Shown here: positions 8,339 to 17,078 of the stretch, in pieces | Layout of the letters: every line of letters begins with the position of its first letter | Position numbering within the stretch: the stretch's first letter is position 1 | Source of the DNA: Halorhabdus amylolytica | GTDB taxonomy: Archaea > Halobacteriota > Halobacteria > Halobacteriales > Haloarculaceae | Length of the DNA stretch: 53,389 bases | NCBI RefSeq assembly: GCF_004944975.1 | Contig: NZ_SPQG01000008.1 | Coordinates: 1-53,389 of the forward strand | Direction: 5' to 3' | The notes under the pieces: model-generated | What the model saw: only the letters and a program-made list of their open reading frames with translations | Told to the model about the DNA's origin: nothing | Database searches by the model: none | Position numbers and translations under genes: made by a program

Positions 8339-8632
8339 TCATGGCGAACTCGAGTCGTCCTCACCCGGCGGGCGCTCTGAGAGAGCGTCGAAACGGCGCT
8401 GTGCGTGTTCAGATCGTCTTTCAGTGTCGCCTTCCTCGTAGGTGCTGTCACGAATCTCGCCGTCCACAAGATCGATGGTCAGTACCGCATCGACATGGCG
8501 ACCGTTCTCAGGCAGGCGATCCTCGTCGAGGACGATCTCGTCGACCGTCTCGCCATCGGCTTCGAGCAACAGCACGGCCTGCTCGCCTTCGAAGCGATCG
8601 ACGACTGCGGTGTAGGTGCCATCGGCCACCAT
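8339..8632 (-). CDS. DUF3006 family protein
   Basis: A 97-residue small beta-rich acidic protein that fits the DUF3006 family: GTYTAVVDRFEGEQAVLLLE, then IVLDEDRLPENGRHVDAVLTIDL. The last ~25 residues are a low-complexity acidic tail. Its ATG overlaps the stop codon of the upstream metallo-beta-lactamase gene by one base, so the two are translationally coupled. DUF3006 genes commonly sit beside ComEC/Rec2-like metallo-beta-lactamase genes; the joint function is not known to me. Family assignment is fairly sure, function is not. Confidence 0.75.
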   Translation of the reverse strand: MVADGTYTAVVDRFEGEQAVLLLEADGETVDEIVLDEDRLPENGRHVDAVLTIDLVDGEIRDSTYEEGDTERRSEHAQRRFDALSERPPGEDDSSSP

Positions 8633-10122
8633 TAGTTGTACGCCTCCTCAAGGACGAGTTCACCACTGTCGTCGTGGACGAAAACGGTATCGCCGCCGTT
8701 GTTCCAAATCGGATTTTCAGAGTTCCAGTACAGATCGGTTGCAGTATCGGACCCCGAACCTGTGTGTAGCGTCACCTCAGCACCGGGATCAAGCGAAAAC
8801 CCGTCGGGGAACGTATAGGTGTGATCAGCCTCGTCTTCGACGGTCCAGCCGGAGAGATCGAGTGCTTCGCCCCCCGTATTCTCGAAGACGACGTACTCGT
8901 CGTTGAGGTTCTCCCGCTCGGTTCCCTGCGCGTCTTCGTGAATCTCGGCGATCGCGAGTTCCCCACTTTCGGTGGGTAGCTCGGTCGTAGCTTCCGTGGC
9001 CGTCGCCGTTGCGGTCGGCGTTCCACCGTCCGGGATCGCCATAGCGCCGGTGACCGCGACAGTCGTCCGGACTTGGAGAGGTTCGTCGCTCTCGGGAATG
9101 ATCGCACTCCCGTCGCGAAGGGCCAGCGGCGCCGTCGGAGCCTCGCTTTGGGTGGAGATCGTGAGCGCCGTGCCGTTAGTCGTCACTCGTATCGTTCCGT
9201 GGACTCCAGTCCAGTAGGTCGGAATCGAGCGGTCGGCAAGGCGCTGGAGGACAGCCTCGTCGGGATGGCCGTACTGTGAGTCGTAGGCGCTGGAGATAAC
9301 GGCGATCTGTGGCGCCGTGGTGTCGAGAAAGGCTTCGCCAGTGGAAGAGGCGCTACCGTGATGGCCGGTCGCGAGGACGGTTACGTTAAGCGCTGAACTG
9401 TACTCAGATCGGAGGTACTCCTCGCTGGAAGTCTCACCGTCGCCCGGTAACAGGAAGCTCGATTGCCCGAAGCCGAGACGGACGACGAGACTATTCTCGT
9501 TCCGATCGCCGTTCGCGAGGAATTCCTTCGGTGGAGCGAGGACCTGAGCGTCGACGTCTTCAAAGGGAATCGTATCGCCGGCGCGAGTCTCGTAGAGCGT
9601 GACGTCGTGGGTCTCGATAGCGTCGAGGTAGCGGTCGTATGTCTGTGAAGTTGAGGTGATTCCGGGGTCGTAGACCGCGCCGACGCCTTCGCCTTCGGTT
9701 TCGAAGTACTCGATTACGGCCGCGTGCCCTCCGATGTGATCGGCGTCAGCGTGTGAGGTGAGAAGATAATCAATCCGGTCGATATCATGCCGGTGAAGAT
9801 AGTCAAGAACGATCTCACCGTCGTCACGCCAATCGCCCGAATCGACGAGCATCGTTTCTCCGGTCGGTCCGACGATGAGCGTCGCCGAGCCCTGGCCGAC
9901 GTTAAGATAGTGGACTGACAACGTTCCATTAGGGCTCGTTGGGGAGGTAGTCGGTGTCTCGATGGGTGTGGTTGAAGTAGTGGTCGTCGCGGTGGAGGTG
10001 TCAGTAAGCGTCGTCGCATCAATCGTGGTCTCTGGCGTAGCATCCGTAGTCGTACCACTACAGCCGGCCAACGCCAGTAGAACCGCGACGAGGAAGACGG
10101 CGAAGAAACGCCTGCGGGCCAT
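8632..10122 (-). CDS. secreted metallo-beta-lactamase-fold lipoprotein (ComEC C-terminal-like) with lamin-tail domain
   Basis: A 496-residue exported protein. The N-terminus (MARRRFFAVFLVAVLLALAGC) is a signal peptide with a lipobox cysteine, followed by a long threonine-rich linker. Residues ~65-310 are a metallo-beta-lactamase domain of the ComEC/Rec2 C-terminal type: HYLNVGQGSATLI, HADADHIGGH (metal ligands), LLPGDGE and TGHHGSASSTGEAFL. The last ~110 residues (IAEIHEDAQGTERENLNDEYVVFENTG ... GWTVEDEADHTYTFPDG) are a lamin-tail domain, often found on secreted nucleases. ATG 10122 places the signal at the N-terminus; longer starts add only seven residues. It overlaps the DUF3006 gene. It is probably a cell-surface hydrolase acting on nucleic acid or another phosphodiester; the substrate is not shown. 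Confidence 0.8.
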   Translation of the reverse strand: MARRRFFAVFLVAVLLALAGCSGTTTDATPETTIDATTLTDTSTATTTTSTTPIETPTTSPTSPNGTLSVHYLNVGQGSATLIVGPTGETMLVDSGDWRDDGEIVLDYLHRHDIDRIDYLLTSHADADHIGGHAAVIEYFETEGEGVGAVYDPGITSTSQTYDRYLDAIETHDVTLYETRAGDTIPFEDVDAQVLAPPKEFLANGDRNENSLVVRLGFGQSSFLLPGDGETSSEEYLRSEYSSALNVTVLATGHHGSASSTGEAFLDTTAPQIAVISSAYDSQYGHPDEAVLQRLADRSIPTYWTGVHGTIRVTTNGTALTISTQSEAPTAPLALRDGSAIIPESDEPLQVRTTVAVTGAMAIPDGGTPTATATATEATTELPTESGELAIAEIHEDAQGTERENLNDEYVVFENTGGEALDLSGWTVEDEADHTYTFPDGFSLDPGAEVTLHTGSGSDTATDLYWNSENPIWNNGGDTVFVHDDSGELVLEEAYN

Positions 10123-10395
10123 ATACATACTGGCAGGGGTCAATGCATAGGTCTGCCGGCCGATCAGTTGGATACGTCTTTGTTTTGTCGCTGGGTTCTG
10201 TTCCTGACAGGCACAGCGTTGAAGACAGCTAAGGCCGAGGCTGCTTGATCAATCCGTCCAGGCTGGAAGTGGATATGGAGTGCGTCGCGGTTGATTCCCT
10301 GGTTGACCGCAAAGGCTTGCGGCAAGCCCTTTGGTGCGTTCCGCGAATAGGAATTGGATATTCGGGAATCGCGACCTTACGGGACCGTATGTCTC

Positions 10396-10653
10396 CTAGA
10401 CACCTCCTCTAGTCCCACTAGACACCAAACCTGAAACGGTCGGACCCGATCTGCAGAATCGCTAGACTGCAGCACTAGACACCCTTCTCTCGAGTGTGTG
10501 TTCCCCAGACCGATTCCCAATCGCAGGTGTCAGGTATCGCAATCTTGCGATTTCGGAGCAAATTAGGTCACTAGACAGCAGGAAAATCAACCGATATATG
10601 GTGGGGGTGGCGGCCCAAAGGTGAGTTCGCGGCCACCGGGGCCGAGATGCTAG
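10396..10653. repeat. cluster of seven CTAG tetramers with ACTAGACAC repeats
   Basis: CTAG occurs at 10396, 10409, 10418, 10462, 10475, 10571 and 10650. Most copies are in the longer unit CTAGAC or ACTAGACAC, and a 13-base spacing occurs twice (10396/10409 and 10462/10475). CTAG is usually avoided in haloarchaeal DNA. The region is non-coding, in the ~780-base gap between the lipoprotein gene and the next zinc protein. Bases 10123-10395 hold nothing I can identify. Confidence 0.5.
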
Positions 10654-10700
10654 GCCGCAGGCCGAGTAACAGGATCCACCCCGGGAGAATCTCGGTGTGC
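10622..10700 (+). ncRNA. possible structured non-coding RNA
   Basis: This GC-rich non-coding stretch can fold: GCGGCC (10629-10634) pairs with GGCCGC (10653-10658), and CCGAGAT (10642-10648) with ATCTCGG (10689-10695). The two stems are mutually exclusive, as in a switch. A TATA-like GATATAT at 10593-10599 lies about 27 bases before the proposed start. It is not a tRNA (no T-loop) and I do not recognise it as RNase P or SRP RNA. The ends are guesses. Confidence 0.25.
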
Positions 10701-10905
10701 GGTTGTGTGGAAGAGCACCCGTTCATGAGCAGGTCAATCCGATGGAATACTGTCCGATGATCCCCATGGTGTCGTCCGTCGCGCCAGCACGTGGTCTCCT
10801 CCCAGGACCATGAAGGACACCGCTTGCTGGTGTGCCGCGCTCGCGATGCTCGCGCGTTTGCCCAAGGACGGTGCCATCATGGCCCTGGGAGCGACCGGCG
10901 GTCCC

Positions 10906-11088
10906 ATGGCGCGACGACACGACCGATCGACGGACGAATTGGCAGAAAGCGCGACGTGCTGGTTCTGCGGACAGACGTTTACGCCGGAGGAGTCACCGTG
11001 GCGCATCGACGAAACGCGGTTCCGGTGTCCAGCCTGTAGCAGTGCGACTGACTTTCGAAAGCGCGATCCGGACGCAGACGTAGCGTAG
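10906..11088 (+). CDS. small zinc-ribbon protein
   Basis: A 60-residue protein with two cysteine pairs, CWFCGQTF and CPACSS, about 25 residues apart. This forms a small zinc ribbon of the kind abundant in haloarchaea. The ATG at 10906 (MARRHDRSTDELAES) gives a normal acidic/charged start. In-frame starts at 10879 and 10810 would add a stretch rich in Ala, Gly and Cys that does not look haloarchaeal. Such 'CPxCG' mini-proteins are often regulatory or RNA/protein-binding; the role here is not known. Confidence 0.55.
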   Translation: MARRHDRSTDELAESATCWFCGQTFTPEESPWRIDETRFRCPACSSATDFRKRDPDADVA

Positions 11089-11380
11089 CGGATCGACATT
11101 TACGGATTTGTCTGGGGGAAAGCGTACTCATCACCACCACCGCCCACCACCTCCACGGTCCGGGCTGCGCACGGCGCGACGCGCCGTTGCGCTGCCGGGC
11201 TTTCGCTACCGATGGCGACATCCCAACGATGCGTAGAATGTCTTTCCATGGCCAATAATGGTGAGCCATGACCGATTGCATACATTCACAGACCGGTGTT
11301 CACCACTATAGCGCCGCTGTAATCGACATCCAACGTACTGTACCTACCGTCGTCGATAGGGAGACACGAGCGTGATTCCA

Positions 11381-11794
11381 ATGGAAGTAGATATTGCCAT
11401 CGAAGATCTCGACCGGATTCCGCATCCCACAGATCGTGACGTAGTCCGAATCACGGAAGGGCGACGAGACGGAACCCCAATCTACCGGCTCGAGTACAGC
11501 GACGGACGAATCGTCTGGACGACGTGGGCAGACGCATTCTGTACCGCCTGCGACGACAACGAAGCCTATACGCCTGAACGAGGAACGCCGCCGGGAACCG
11601 CTCAACAGAAGCGAGCAGCGGCGAATTGCGAACACGCAGCGATCGCAAGCGAAGCGTTTCATCTCAGAAATCACGTCGACAGCGAGTGTTCGACCTGCGG
11701 CGCGTGGGAAGTCACATCTCACAACTATCGACAGGCCGGTCAAGTGATACTGACCGAATACTGGTGTGCTGAATGTGGCGCTCGTCGACGCTGA
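11381..11794 (+). CDS. zinc-ribbon hypothetical protein
   Basis: A 137-residue acidic protein with several cysteine pairs: CTACDDNE near residue 50, CSTCGAWE near 108, and a terminal CAECGARRR. The last two can form one zinc ribbon (C-x2-C ... C-x2-C). The N-terminal half (RDVVRITEGRRDGTPIYRLEYSDG) looks like a beta-hairpin. The start is ATG 11381; an in-frame GTG nine bases earlier is possible. It stands alone. Its function is unknown; nucleic-acid binding would be typical of this composition. Confidence 0.6.
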   Translation: MEVDIAIEDLDRIPHPTDRDVVRITEGRRDGTPIYRLEYSDGRIVWTTWADAFCTACDDNEAYTPERGTPPGTAQQKRAAANCEHAAIASEAFHLRNHVDSECSTCGAWEVTSHNYRQAGQVILTEYWCAECGARRR

Positions 11795-11949
11795 GGCAGA
11801 CACGACGTTTCCCCCTGGAACTGATTCGTAGCGTCATCGGTTGGAGACAGAATTCATCAATGACCAGTACGGGCACTCCCCAGCAAGGAACTTATAGAGA
11901 CGATTCTCCGTTACATCTATTGCGTATCGTAACGTAGTAAATTGTAACG

Positions 11950-12243
11950 ATGAAGACGGTCACCACGCGTATCCCGGAAGACGACGAGGAGACACTCGCC
12001 GAACTCGAGGAGGAGATGAGTACCGACCGGTCGGAAGTACTCCGGCGACTCGTCAAACAGGGACTTGCCGACTGGCGCAAAGAACGAGCGCTCGAGCAGC
12101 TTCGCGACCACCGCATCACACTCCGAAACGCCGCCGAGCTCGCAGACGTTTCCTACGTCGAAATGCTGACGCTTGCGGCCGAGGAAGGCATCGACATCGG
12201 ATACACGACTGCTGATCTCGAACGCGACCTCGACCGCATCTAA
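11950..12243 (+). CDS. ribbon-helix-helix / UPF0175-like antitoxin
   Basis: A 97-residue protein. The first ~45 residues (TVTTRIPEDDEETLAELEEEM ... RSEVLRRLVKQGLADW) are a ribbon-helix-helix DNA-binding domain. The next segment (ALEQLRDHRITLRNAAELADVSYVEMLTLAAEEGIDI) is the UPF0175-type helical tail found in VapB-like antitoxins. Its stop overlaps the start of the toxin gene by one base (TAATG), so the pair is co-translated. The antitoxin is expected to bind its own promoter; the leader contains two GTAAC-type repeats (near 11930 and 11944) just before the ATG that could be the operator. Confidence 0.8.
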   Translation: MKTVTTRIPEDDEETLAELEEEMSTDRSEVLRRLVKQGLADWRKERALEQLRDHRITLRNAAELADVSYVEMLTLAAEEGIDIGYTTADLERDLDRI

Positions 12244-12731
12244 TGGTTGTCGTCGATTCGTCCGCGCTGATCCCGCTCGCGTGGGTCGGCCACTTGGACC
12301 TCATCGGATCCGCCTTCGAGGACGTTCGGACGACGAAACCGGTACAGGACGAAGTCCTCACTGAAGGGAAACGTGGGACCGCAGCGCTCGATGACTTTCT
12401 TGAAACCGTAGCTGTTCACGAACCGCCGGACGCAGCCGATAACGTAGCGTCACTGGAAGGGATCGCGGTGGCCGACGCGTCGGTAATATTGCTGGCGGAG
12501 GACGACGAAGAAATTCTCATCGCCAACGACAAGGGTCTGATCGAAGTGGCCCGGAGCCACGGCGTCGAGTGCTGGTGGGTGACGACGCTGTTGCTTCATT
12601 GTACCAAGAACGGTGAGTTGACAGCCAGCGAGGCGACTGACGTGCTGTACGAGCTCGTGGACGAGGGGATGAACCTTCATCCGAAGGTCTACGCGCAGGT
12701 ACAGCGGAAACTCCGCGAACTGGGTGACTGA
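12243..12731 (+). CDS. PIN-domain toxin (VapC-like, DUF3368 type)
   Basis: A 162-residue PIN-domain nuclease. The acidic metal-binding residues appear in order: D5 in VVVDSS, E37 in QDEVL, D78 in VADAS and D96 in ANDKG. The overall pattern (SLEGIAVADASVILLAEDDEEILIANDKGL) matches the DUF3368 branch of PIN toxins. Toxins of this kind cleave RNA and are held in check by the co-expressed antitoxin. It is translationally coupled to the UPF0175-like gene immediately upstream. All catalytic acids are present, so it is probably functional. Confidence 0.8.
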   Translation: MVVVDSSALIPLAWVGHLDLIGSAFEDVRTTKPVQDEVLTEGKRGTAALDDFLETVAVHEPPDAADNVASLEGIAVADASVILLAEDDEEILIANDKGLIEVARSHGVECWWVTTLLLHCTKNGELTASEATDVLYELVDEGMNLHPKVYAQVQRKLRELGD

Positions 12732-13162
12732 ATCGAAGGAGACGACTCATCAAAGAGGCGCGACCCGTGCGGTTCCAGTGGGACGATCACCAGTGGTGCC
12801 CCGCTGAGGGGACCGCGGTGGTTCCCAACGAATAGCGCACAGACCCGCAAGGTGCCGCCGTGGTGTCATCATGACGCCAGCGAGCGGACGCTCCGTGTCC
12901 GCGGAATAGATATCGATCCGCCGGTCGCTCGCTTTTTAGATACATTATCCAGCGTTTGCTGAATATAGAGCATCCATACAGTAAGGCAGCTTCTTTTTGC
13001 AGCGACATCTGGATCGTTTGTCTATAACGATTTTGGCCGCCGCGATTTGAGTTATCTTTGCGCACGGCACTCGTATTATTGCGTCCAACTGCTGTCTGTT
13101 GGCTCATCTTCGTCCGAAAAGCGGATAGGCGCACTTAGAGAGTGTTTCAGGCTGTAAGAGTA
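12732..13162. other. non-coding gap
   Basis: No convincing gene is seen here. A minus-strand open frame of 115 codons (12787-13134) is basic and rich in Arg and Ser, unlike real haloarchaeal proteins. The right part is more AT-rich than the left, which suggests a boundary between pieces of different origin. Confidence 0.4.
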
Positions 13163-13882
13163 TCATAAACAACGGCGGCATTCTAGTAGGTCGGCGATTT
13201 CTTCGGGTTTCGGCTTGCTCGTGTCCATCCCTACCGTCTTTAATATCCCTTTTCGGTGTTTTAATCCCTCGCAGTTCTTGAAAGAATGGTAGCATTCTGC
13301 TTTGCTGGAATCGACATAATAGACTTGCATTTTATCATTTCCAACTACATCTGGCGGAGGGTCTGGCTCTCTAATCTTCTCCGGGGGCCGGCTTTTTTTA
13401 CTACCGTTTGATCCATTATTTTCTTTATTTTTCTGTGTTTGCTTAGATTTCTCCCTTCTGCTATCAGCTTTTCTGTCATTTTCTGCGCTGATTGGGATGC
13501 TGATATTAATGAACCCAGTCGTAGAGATCTGGCTGCTATTTTTCACTGTCTCAATCACTCCGTTAATGTCTTCAGCACTGTCGATATTTTCCCTACAGAT
13601 CACTTCATCGATAGATGATAACTCGCCGAGAGGGTATCCCTGGGTTTTTGCTTCCGTTATCTTTGTCTCCCCTCGTAGTGTAGTCTGGTTGTTTGAGACG
13701 ATCTGTATAAGATCTTCAGTGAGAGCCTGAGGAACCTCGATGTGGATCCCATCTTCAGTCCCGTCGTAATCCGTGTCCGTTGGATAGGAAATAAAGTGCT
13801 GAGAGTTATCAGAATATCTGTGTAAAACCACCTCAACAGAATCTCCCACTTCAATCTTGGACAGACGACTATTGACAGACAT
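13163..13882 (-). CDS. hypothetical protein with C-terminal cysteine/histidine domain
   Basis: A 239-residue protein that I do not recognise as a whole. The N-terminal ~130 residues are mixed alpha/beta (VGDSVEVVLHRYSDNSQHF). A lysine/asparagine-rich linker follows (KSKQTQKNKENNGSNGSKKSR), very unlike normal haloarchaeal proteins. The last ~50 residues (YYVDSSKAECYHSFKNCEGLKHRKG ... LLECRRCL) resemble the small 'H..C..L......C..C' modules found at the ends of some nucleases and surface proteins. The ATG has GGTGG a few bases upstream. It lies 110 bases after the AAA ATPase gene on the same strand and may be its partner. Codon use is more AT-rich than the island average, suggesting recent transfer. 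Confidence 0.55.
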   Translation of the reverse strand: MSVNSRLSKIEVGDSVEVVLHRYSDNSQHFISYPTDTDYDGTEDGIHIEVPQALTEDLIQIVSNNQTTLRGETKITEAKTQGYPLGELSSIDEVICRENIDSAEDINGVIETVKNSSQISTTGFINISIPISAENDRKADSRREKSKQTQKNKENNGSNGSKKSRPPEKIREPDPPPDVVGNDKMQVYYVDSSKAECYHSFKNCEGLKHRKGILKTVGMDTSKPKPEEIADLLECRRCL

Positions 13883-13995
13883 GTACGGCCACCTTTAGCG
13901 GTTTTGCGGTGTATTCATGTCCCAGTCTGTCGGTTGCCTGTCCGGAGGTGAATCGCCATTGTGTAATTTTCACATGGGGTATCATATTTGGAATG

Positions 13996-15693
13996 TTATG
14001 CGAAGGCATTCGGGTGTTCAGTATCGCTGTTTTTGAGGTCTTCAAGCGCTGTCCTAAAGTGACTACGTGTAATCGGGGGGAGTGTCTCGATAGTAGGCGG
14101 TGCCTCAGCAAGTGCGAGTTGCAAAGCACGTTCGACAGTTGCTGCAATTTGTGCGCCCGTCAGGTGGTCGTCTACGACATTGGAGAACCACTCTGGAGTC
14201 ACATCGGTGGCTATCTCTAAGTCTCGGGTGTGAATATTAAAGATGCTTTGTAGACCATTTGCGTCTGGAGGACTGATTTCAAGTGTCGTGCCTAGCCGCC
14301 CTGGTCGTGTGACTGCTGGATCAACGGCCTCTGGACGGTTCGTGGCTCCGATGACGACGACGTCTCCGTCTGTTGTGAGGCCATCGAGTTCTGAAAGGAG
14401 TGTGCCGACAATACTGTGAACTGCCGAGTGTGACGTGGTTGATCTGTCTCGGGCCAGTGCGTCTATCTCATCGAAAAATATCAAGCTCGGAGCTTCAGTA
14501 CGGGCGTGCTCGAACAGTTTACGGAGCTTCTTTTCGGATTGGCCGAACCATTTGGTTTTCACTTCAGCACCCTCTACAACGAAAAACGTTCGATCACGCT
14601 CATTTGCGAGTGCTTTCGCTAGTCGGGTCTTCCCCGTCCCTGGAGGGCCATACAACAGGATACCAGCAGCGGGGGTGAACGTCGTCGGGCTAAACAGGTC
14701 ACGGTGACGATGAACCCCAAACAGCTGGTCAAGGCGCTCGATCGTCTGATCCAAGCCCCCGATATCATCGAACGTTACCTCTGGCACCGACGGCTGAAAC
14801 TGCTCCTCGACCCCTCTTTGGTGCCGACGGCTATTCTCCTTATCAGGACCCTCGGAATCGACCTGCTCAAGGGCTGCCTTCAGATGCCGTTTTTCGATAT
14901 GCGCTGGTTGCTCAGTTACTTGCTGTGCGAGGACTGCTGCTCGCTTTGTGATTGCCTCGCATTCAGATTGAGTAAGTGTGGCAGACTGTTCTAAGACCTC
15001 CCCAACCTGATCTCTGGTCAGACGAGTCGTAACAGAGCCACGCTCGGCGAGCTGGTTCAGCTCAGCAACGATGAACTCCCGTTGACGCTCCGTGTCTGGG
15101 AGAGGGACTGACACTCGGAGTTCTGCGGCCTCTGCCGAAAGGAGCCTTCCTCGTCGGTGTCCTCCTGGCCCCTGTTCGTAGATATGGGAGTAGAGAATAG
15201 CGACACGGGCGTTTGAATTTGCGACGGTGTTGAGGGCATCTGAAAGACGAGCGCAATCAGCTCCTTTCAGTGCTTCAGGTCCGATATACAACGCAACGGG
15301 TGCCAAGTCTAGGAGAGCGTCAGCAAATGCCCGCCAGTCTTGTCTCTGAAGATCTCTTCGCCTCCTCGGGAACTCTCTTAATGCGAATCCTTCAGACGAC
15401 AGTGTTCCGAGCGCCGCCCGTGCGAGTTGGTCTGGAGCAGCGCCATCCTCACCCTCGAAAAGCAGGGTTTGTATGCGTACTGGCGTCTCAGGATCGGTGA
15501 GCGACCGTATCGCAGTCTGTTTAATCTTCTCTACCCGCTCACTGTGTCCGTGGACATCCCCAAGAGTCCGTGACGGAACATCACGCTCAATGAGGAATTC
15601 TTGCCACTGTTCTCGCGCATGAGATAATGACTGTTCACTGTCTGATTTACTCTTCTGGGAATCCGTTTCCGTGTCTATGTCTTGGTTACTCAC
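13996..15693 (-). CDS. Cdc48-like AAA ATPase with degenerate first domain
   Basis: A 565-residue protein from the GTG at 15693, chosen because GGAGGG stands 7 bases upstream; an in-frame TTG at 15717 is weaker. The second AAA domain is complete: GPPGTGKT at ~349-356, LIFFDEIDAL (Walker B), VVIGATNRPEAVDP (sensor 1) and TRPGR (arginine finger). It is close to the Cdc48/proteasome-ATPase type. The first domain keeps AAA-like length, but where Walker A should be it reads FEGEDGAAPDQLA, so it cannot bind ATP normally. An N-terminal acidic, Ser-rich segment precedes it. Such proteins unfold substrates. With the cysteine-rich gene downstream on the same strand it may form a two-gene unit. The target is unknown. 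Confidence 0.75.
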   Translation of the reverse strand: MSNQDIDTETDSQKSKSDSEQSLSHAREQWQEFLIERDVPSRTLGDVHGHSERVEKIKQTAIRSLTDPETPVRIQTLLFEGEDGAAPDQLARAALGTLSSEGFALREFPRRRRDLQRQDWRAFADALLDLAPVALYIGPEALKGADCARLSDALNTVANSNARVAILYSHIYEQGPGGHRRGRLLSAEAAELRVSVPLPDTERQREFIVAELNQLAERGSVTTRLTRDQVGEVLEQSATLTQSECEAITKRAAVLAQQVTEQPAHIEKRHLKAALEQVDSEGPDKENSRRHQRGVEEQFQPSVPEVTFDDIGGLDQTIERLDQLFGVHRHRDLFSPTTFTPAAGILLYGPPGTGKTRLAKALANERDRTFFVVEGAEVKTKWFGQSEKKLRKLFEHARTEAPSLIFFDEIDALARDRSTTSHSAVHSIVGTLLSELDGLTTDGDVVVIGATNRPEAVDPAVTRPGRLGTTLEISPPDANGLQSIFNIHTRDLEIATDVTPEWFSNVVDDHLTGAQIAATVERALQLALAEAPPTIETLPPITRSHFRTALEDLKNSDTEHPNAFA

Positions 15694-16002
15694 CGTTTTC
15701 CCTCCGTCACATATCAACGGGGTGGGGGCTTATCGCAGTCCCGAAAATCGTCGTTATATGCGAACCCATCCGTCTTTAGCTAATACTCATAGTAATACTA
15801 CTCAGCCACGATTTTCGCCCAGATCTCGTCTATAGACTCGCTGAATCGCCCGAAACGCCGTTTCACAGCGTCGTTTATCGACTAATTTCAGCATGAACAG
15901 CGTCTCACCAGTTGGAACCGACCTTGAAATACTGTTGGTAATAATATCTCTTCTAATAATAACCATCAGGCTTAGCTAAAGACGAATGTATGCGAACCTT
16001 AA

Positions 16003-16743
16003 GTGCCAACCATAGAAGAATATACACCTCAAGCGGACATAATCAGAGCTGTGCCAGATATTGAGCCACTCGAGACACCCAAGGGATTCCTCACAGAGCA
16101 GATGCGGAGCTATCTTGCTGACCCAGAAGATTTCGTTGCTGAGCATGGCAAACAGAAATCTGCCGACGTACGGAATCGTATCCGGAATGCCCGAGAAGCA
16201 GCCATCAAGCAACTAGAATTGCTCGACAATCGTACGGAGGAGTGGACTCGCCAGCAGCCGCAAGTACAATCGTTTCCTGATCCAGAGCCGCATGTTGACA
16301 TCATCCCATGTCACCGGCCGCTTCCAGACGATCATGCAGTGGATTTTGCGATTCATGAAGACACTCTCCGAGCACTTGAAGGAACTCAGCGCAGGCTCAG
16401 CGAACTTGCAGTCAACTTTTTTGTTGACCAAATAGATCGTAACCAGATCCCTGACGAATATAATTCAAAGTCCGAATATCGGGAGCATCTCCAGGAAAAT
16501 CGACAAGATCTTCGAACACTATACGACGCAGAGAAACGCCCTGCTTACGAGATATTTCGTGGTAATGACTTCGCAACTATTGACGATGTCATTCGTCTTG
16601 GATTGCAGTTTGTAGTGTCACCAGAAGACTATCAGGAGTTCGAAAACGAGAAATATGCGTTGTTACCCGGGATCAACCAAGATATTCGGTACGAACTGAT
16701 AAAAGCATACGCAGAGTCGCTTGATAAGTCATACCTTCGATAG
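16003..16743 (+). CDS. hypothetical helical protein
   Basis: A 246-residue protein divergent from the AAA ATPase gene. GTG 16003 is the first possible start, because a stop codon in the same frame ends at 16002. The protein is mostly helical and highly charged (EYREHLQENRQDLRTLYDAEKRPAYEIFRGNDFATIDDVIRLG), with no membrane segment, signal or metal motif. I do not recognise the family. Its divergent placement next to the AAA gene and similar AT-leaning composition suggest that it came with it, perhaps as a substrate adaptor. This is inference only. Confidence 0.55.
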   Translation: MPTIEEYTPQADIIRAVPDIEPLETPKGFLTEQMRSYLADPEDFVAEHGKQKSADVRNRIRNAREAAIKQLELLDNRTEEWTRQQPQVQSFPDPEPHVDIIPCHRPLPDDHAVDFAIHEDTLRALEGTQRRLSELAVNFFVDQIDRNQIPDEYNSKSEYREHLQENRQDLRTLYDAEKRPAYEIFRGNDFATIDDVIRLGLQFVVSPEDYQEFENEKYALLPGINQDIRYELIKAYAESLDKSYLR

Positions 16744-16820
16744 TATGTGATATAAATTATATGATGATACACAAAGCACTGAATATAGGGGCCAGGGGAG
16801 CGTCAGTATAGAGTCAAGGA

Positions 16821-17078
16821 GTGAATCCGCTACTCATCTTCTGCAGTGGTCTCTTCGGCGTCTCGACCGGAATTATAGGGATTTTGTCATATATCGGGGC
16901 GGACACCATGACGACGACGGGCATTAACCCGCTTGATGAGGATGGTTCACACATTTCGTTTGACGTCTGTCAAGTCGACAGTACTATCGGCAACTACGGG
17001 CTCCTCATACTTGGCGGGATAGCAGCACTGCTCGCGTTCTACCTTGGTCGAAGCGTGAATCCTGTATTGCGGGTGTAA
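16821..17078 (+). CDS. small two-helix membrane protein
   Basis: An 85-residue protein with two clear membrane segments: LLIFCSGLFGVSTGIIGILSYI near residues 4-25 and YGLLILGGIAALLAFYLG near 59-76. A polar loop between them holds a single cysteine and acidic residues. The GTG start at 16821 places the first helix at the N-terminus. An AT-rich stretch ~60 bases upstream (GATATAAATTATATGATG) may hold the promoter. It follows the helical gene at 16003 on the same strand after 77 bases. No family is recognised. In defence islands such small membrane proteins are sometimes effectors, but nothing here proves that. Confidence 0.5.
   Translation: MNPLLIFCSGLFGVSTGIIGILSYIGADTMTTTGINPLDEDGSHISFDVCQVDSTIGNYGLLILGGIAALLAFYLGRSVNPVLRV

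Noticed and set aside
10600-10730. tRNA, RNase P RNA or SRP RNA
   Set aside because: No T-loop, anticodon arm or known RNase P/SRP core motif is found, although the region can fold.
12787-13134. 115-codon minus-strand frame
   Set aside because: The composition is basic, no promoter is seen and no motif is found.
13996-15717. TTG start for the AAA ATPase
   Set aside because: GTG 15693 has GGAGGG seven bases upstream; the TTG has no support.
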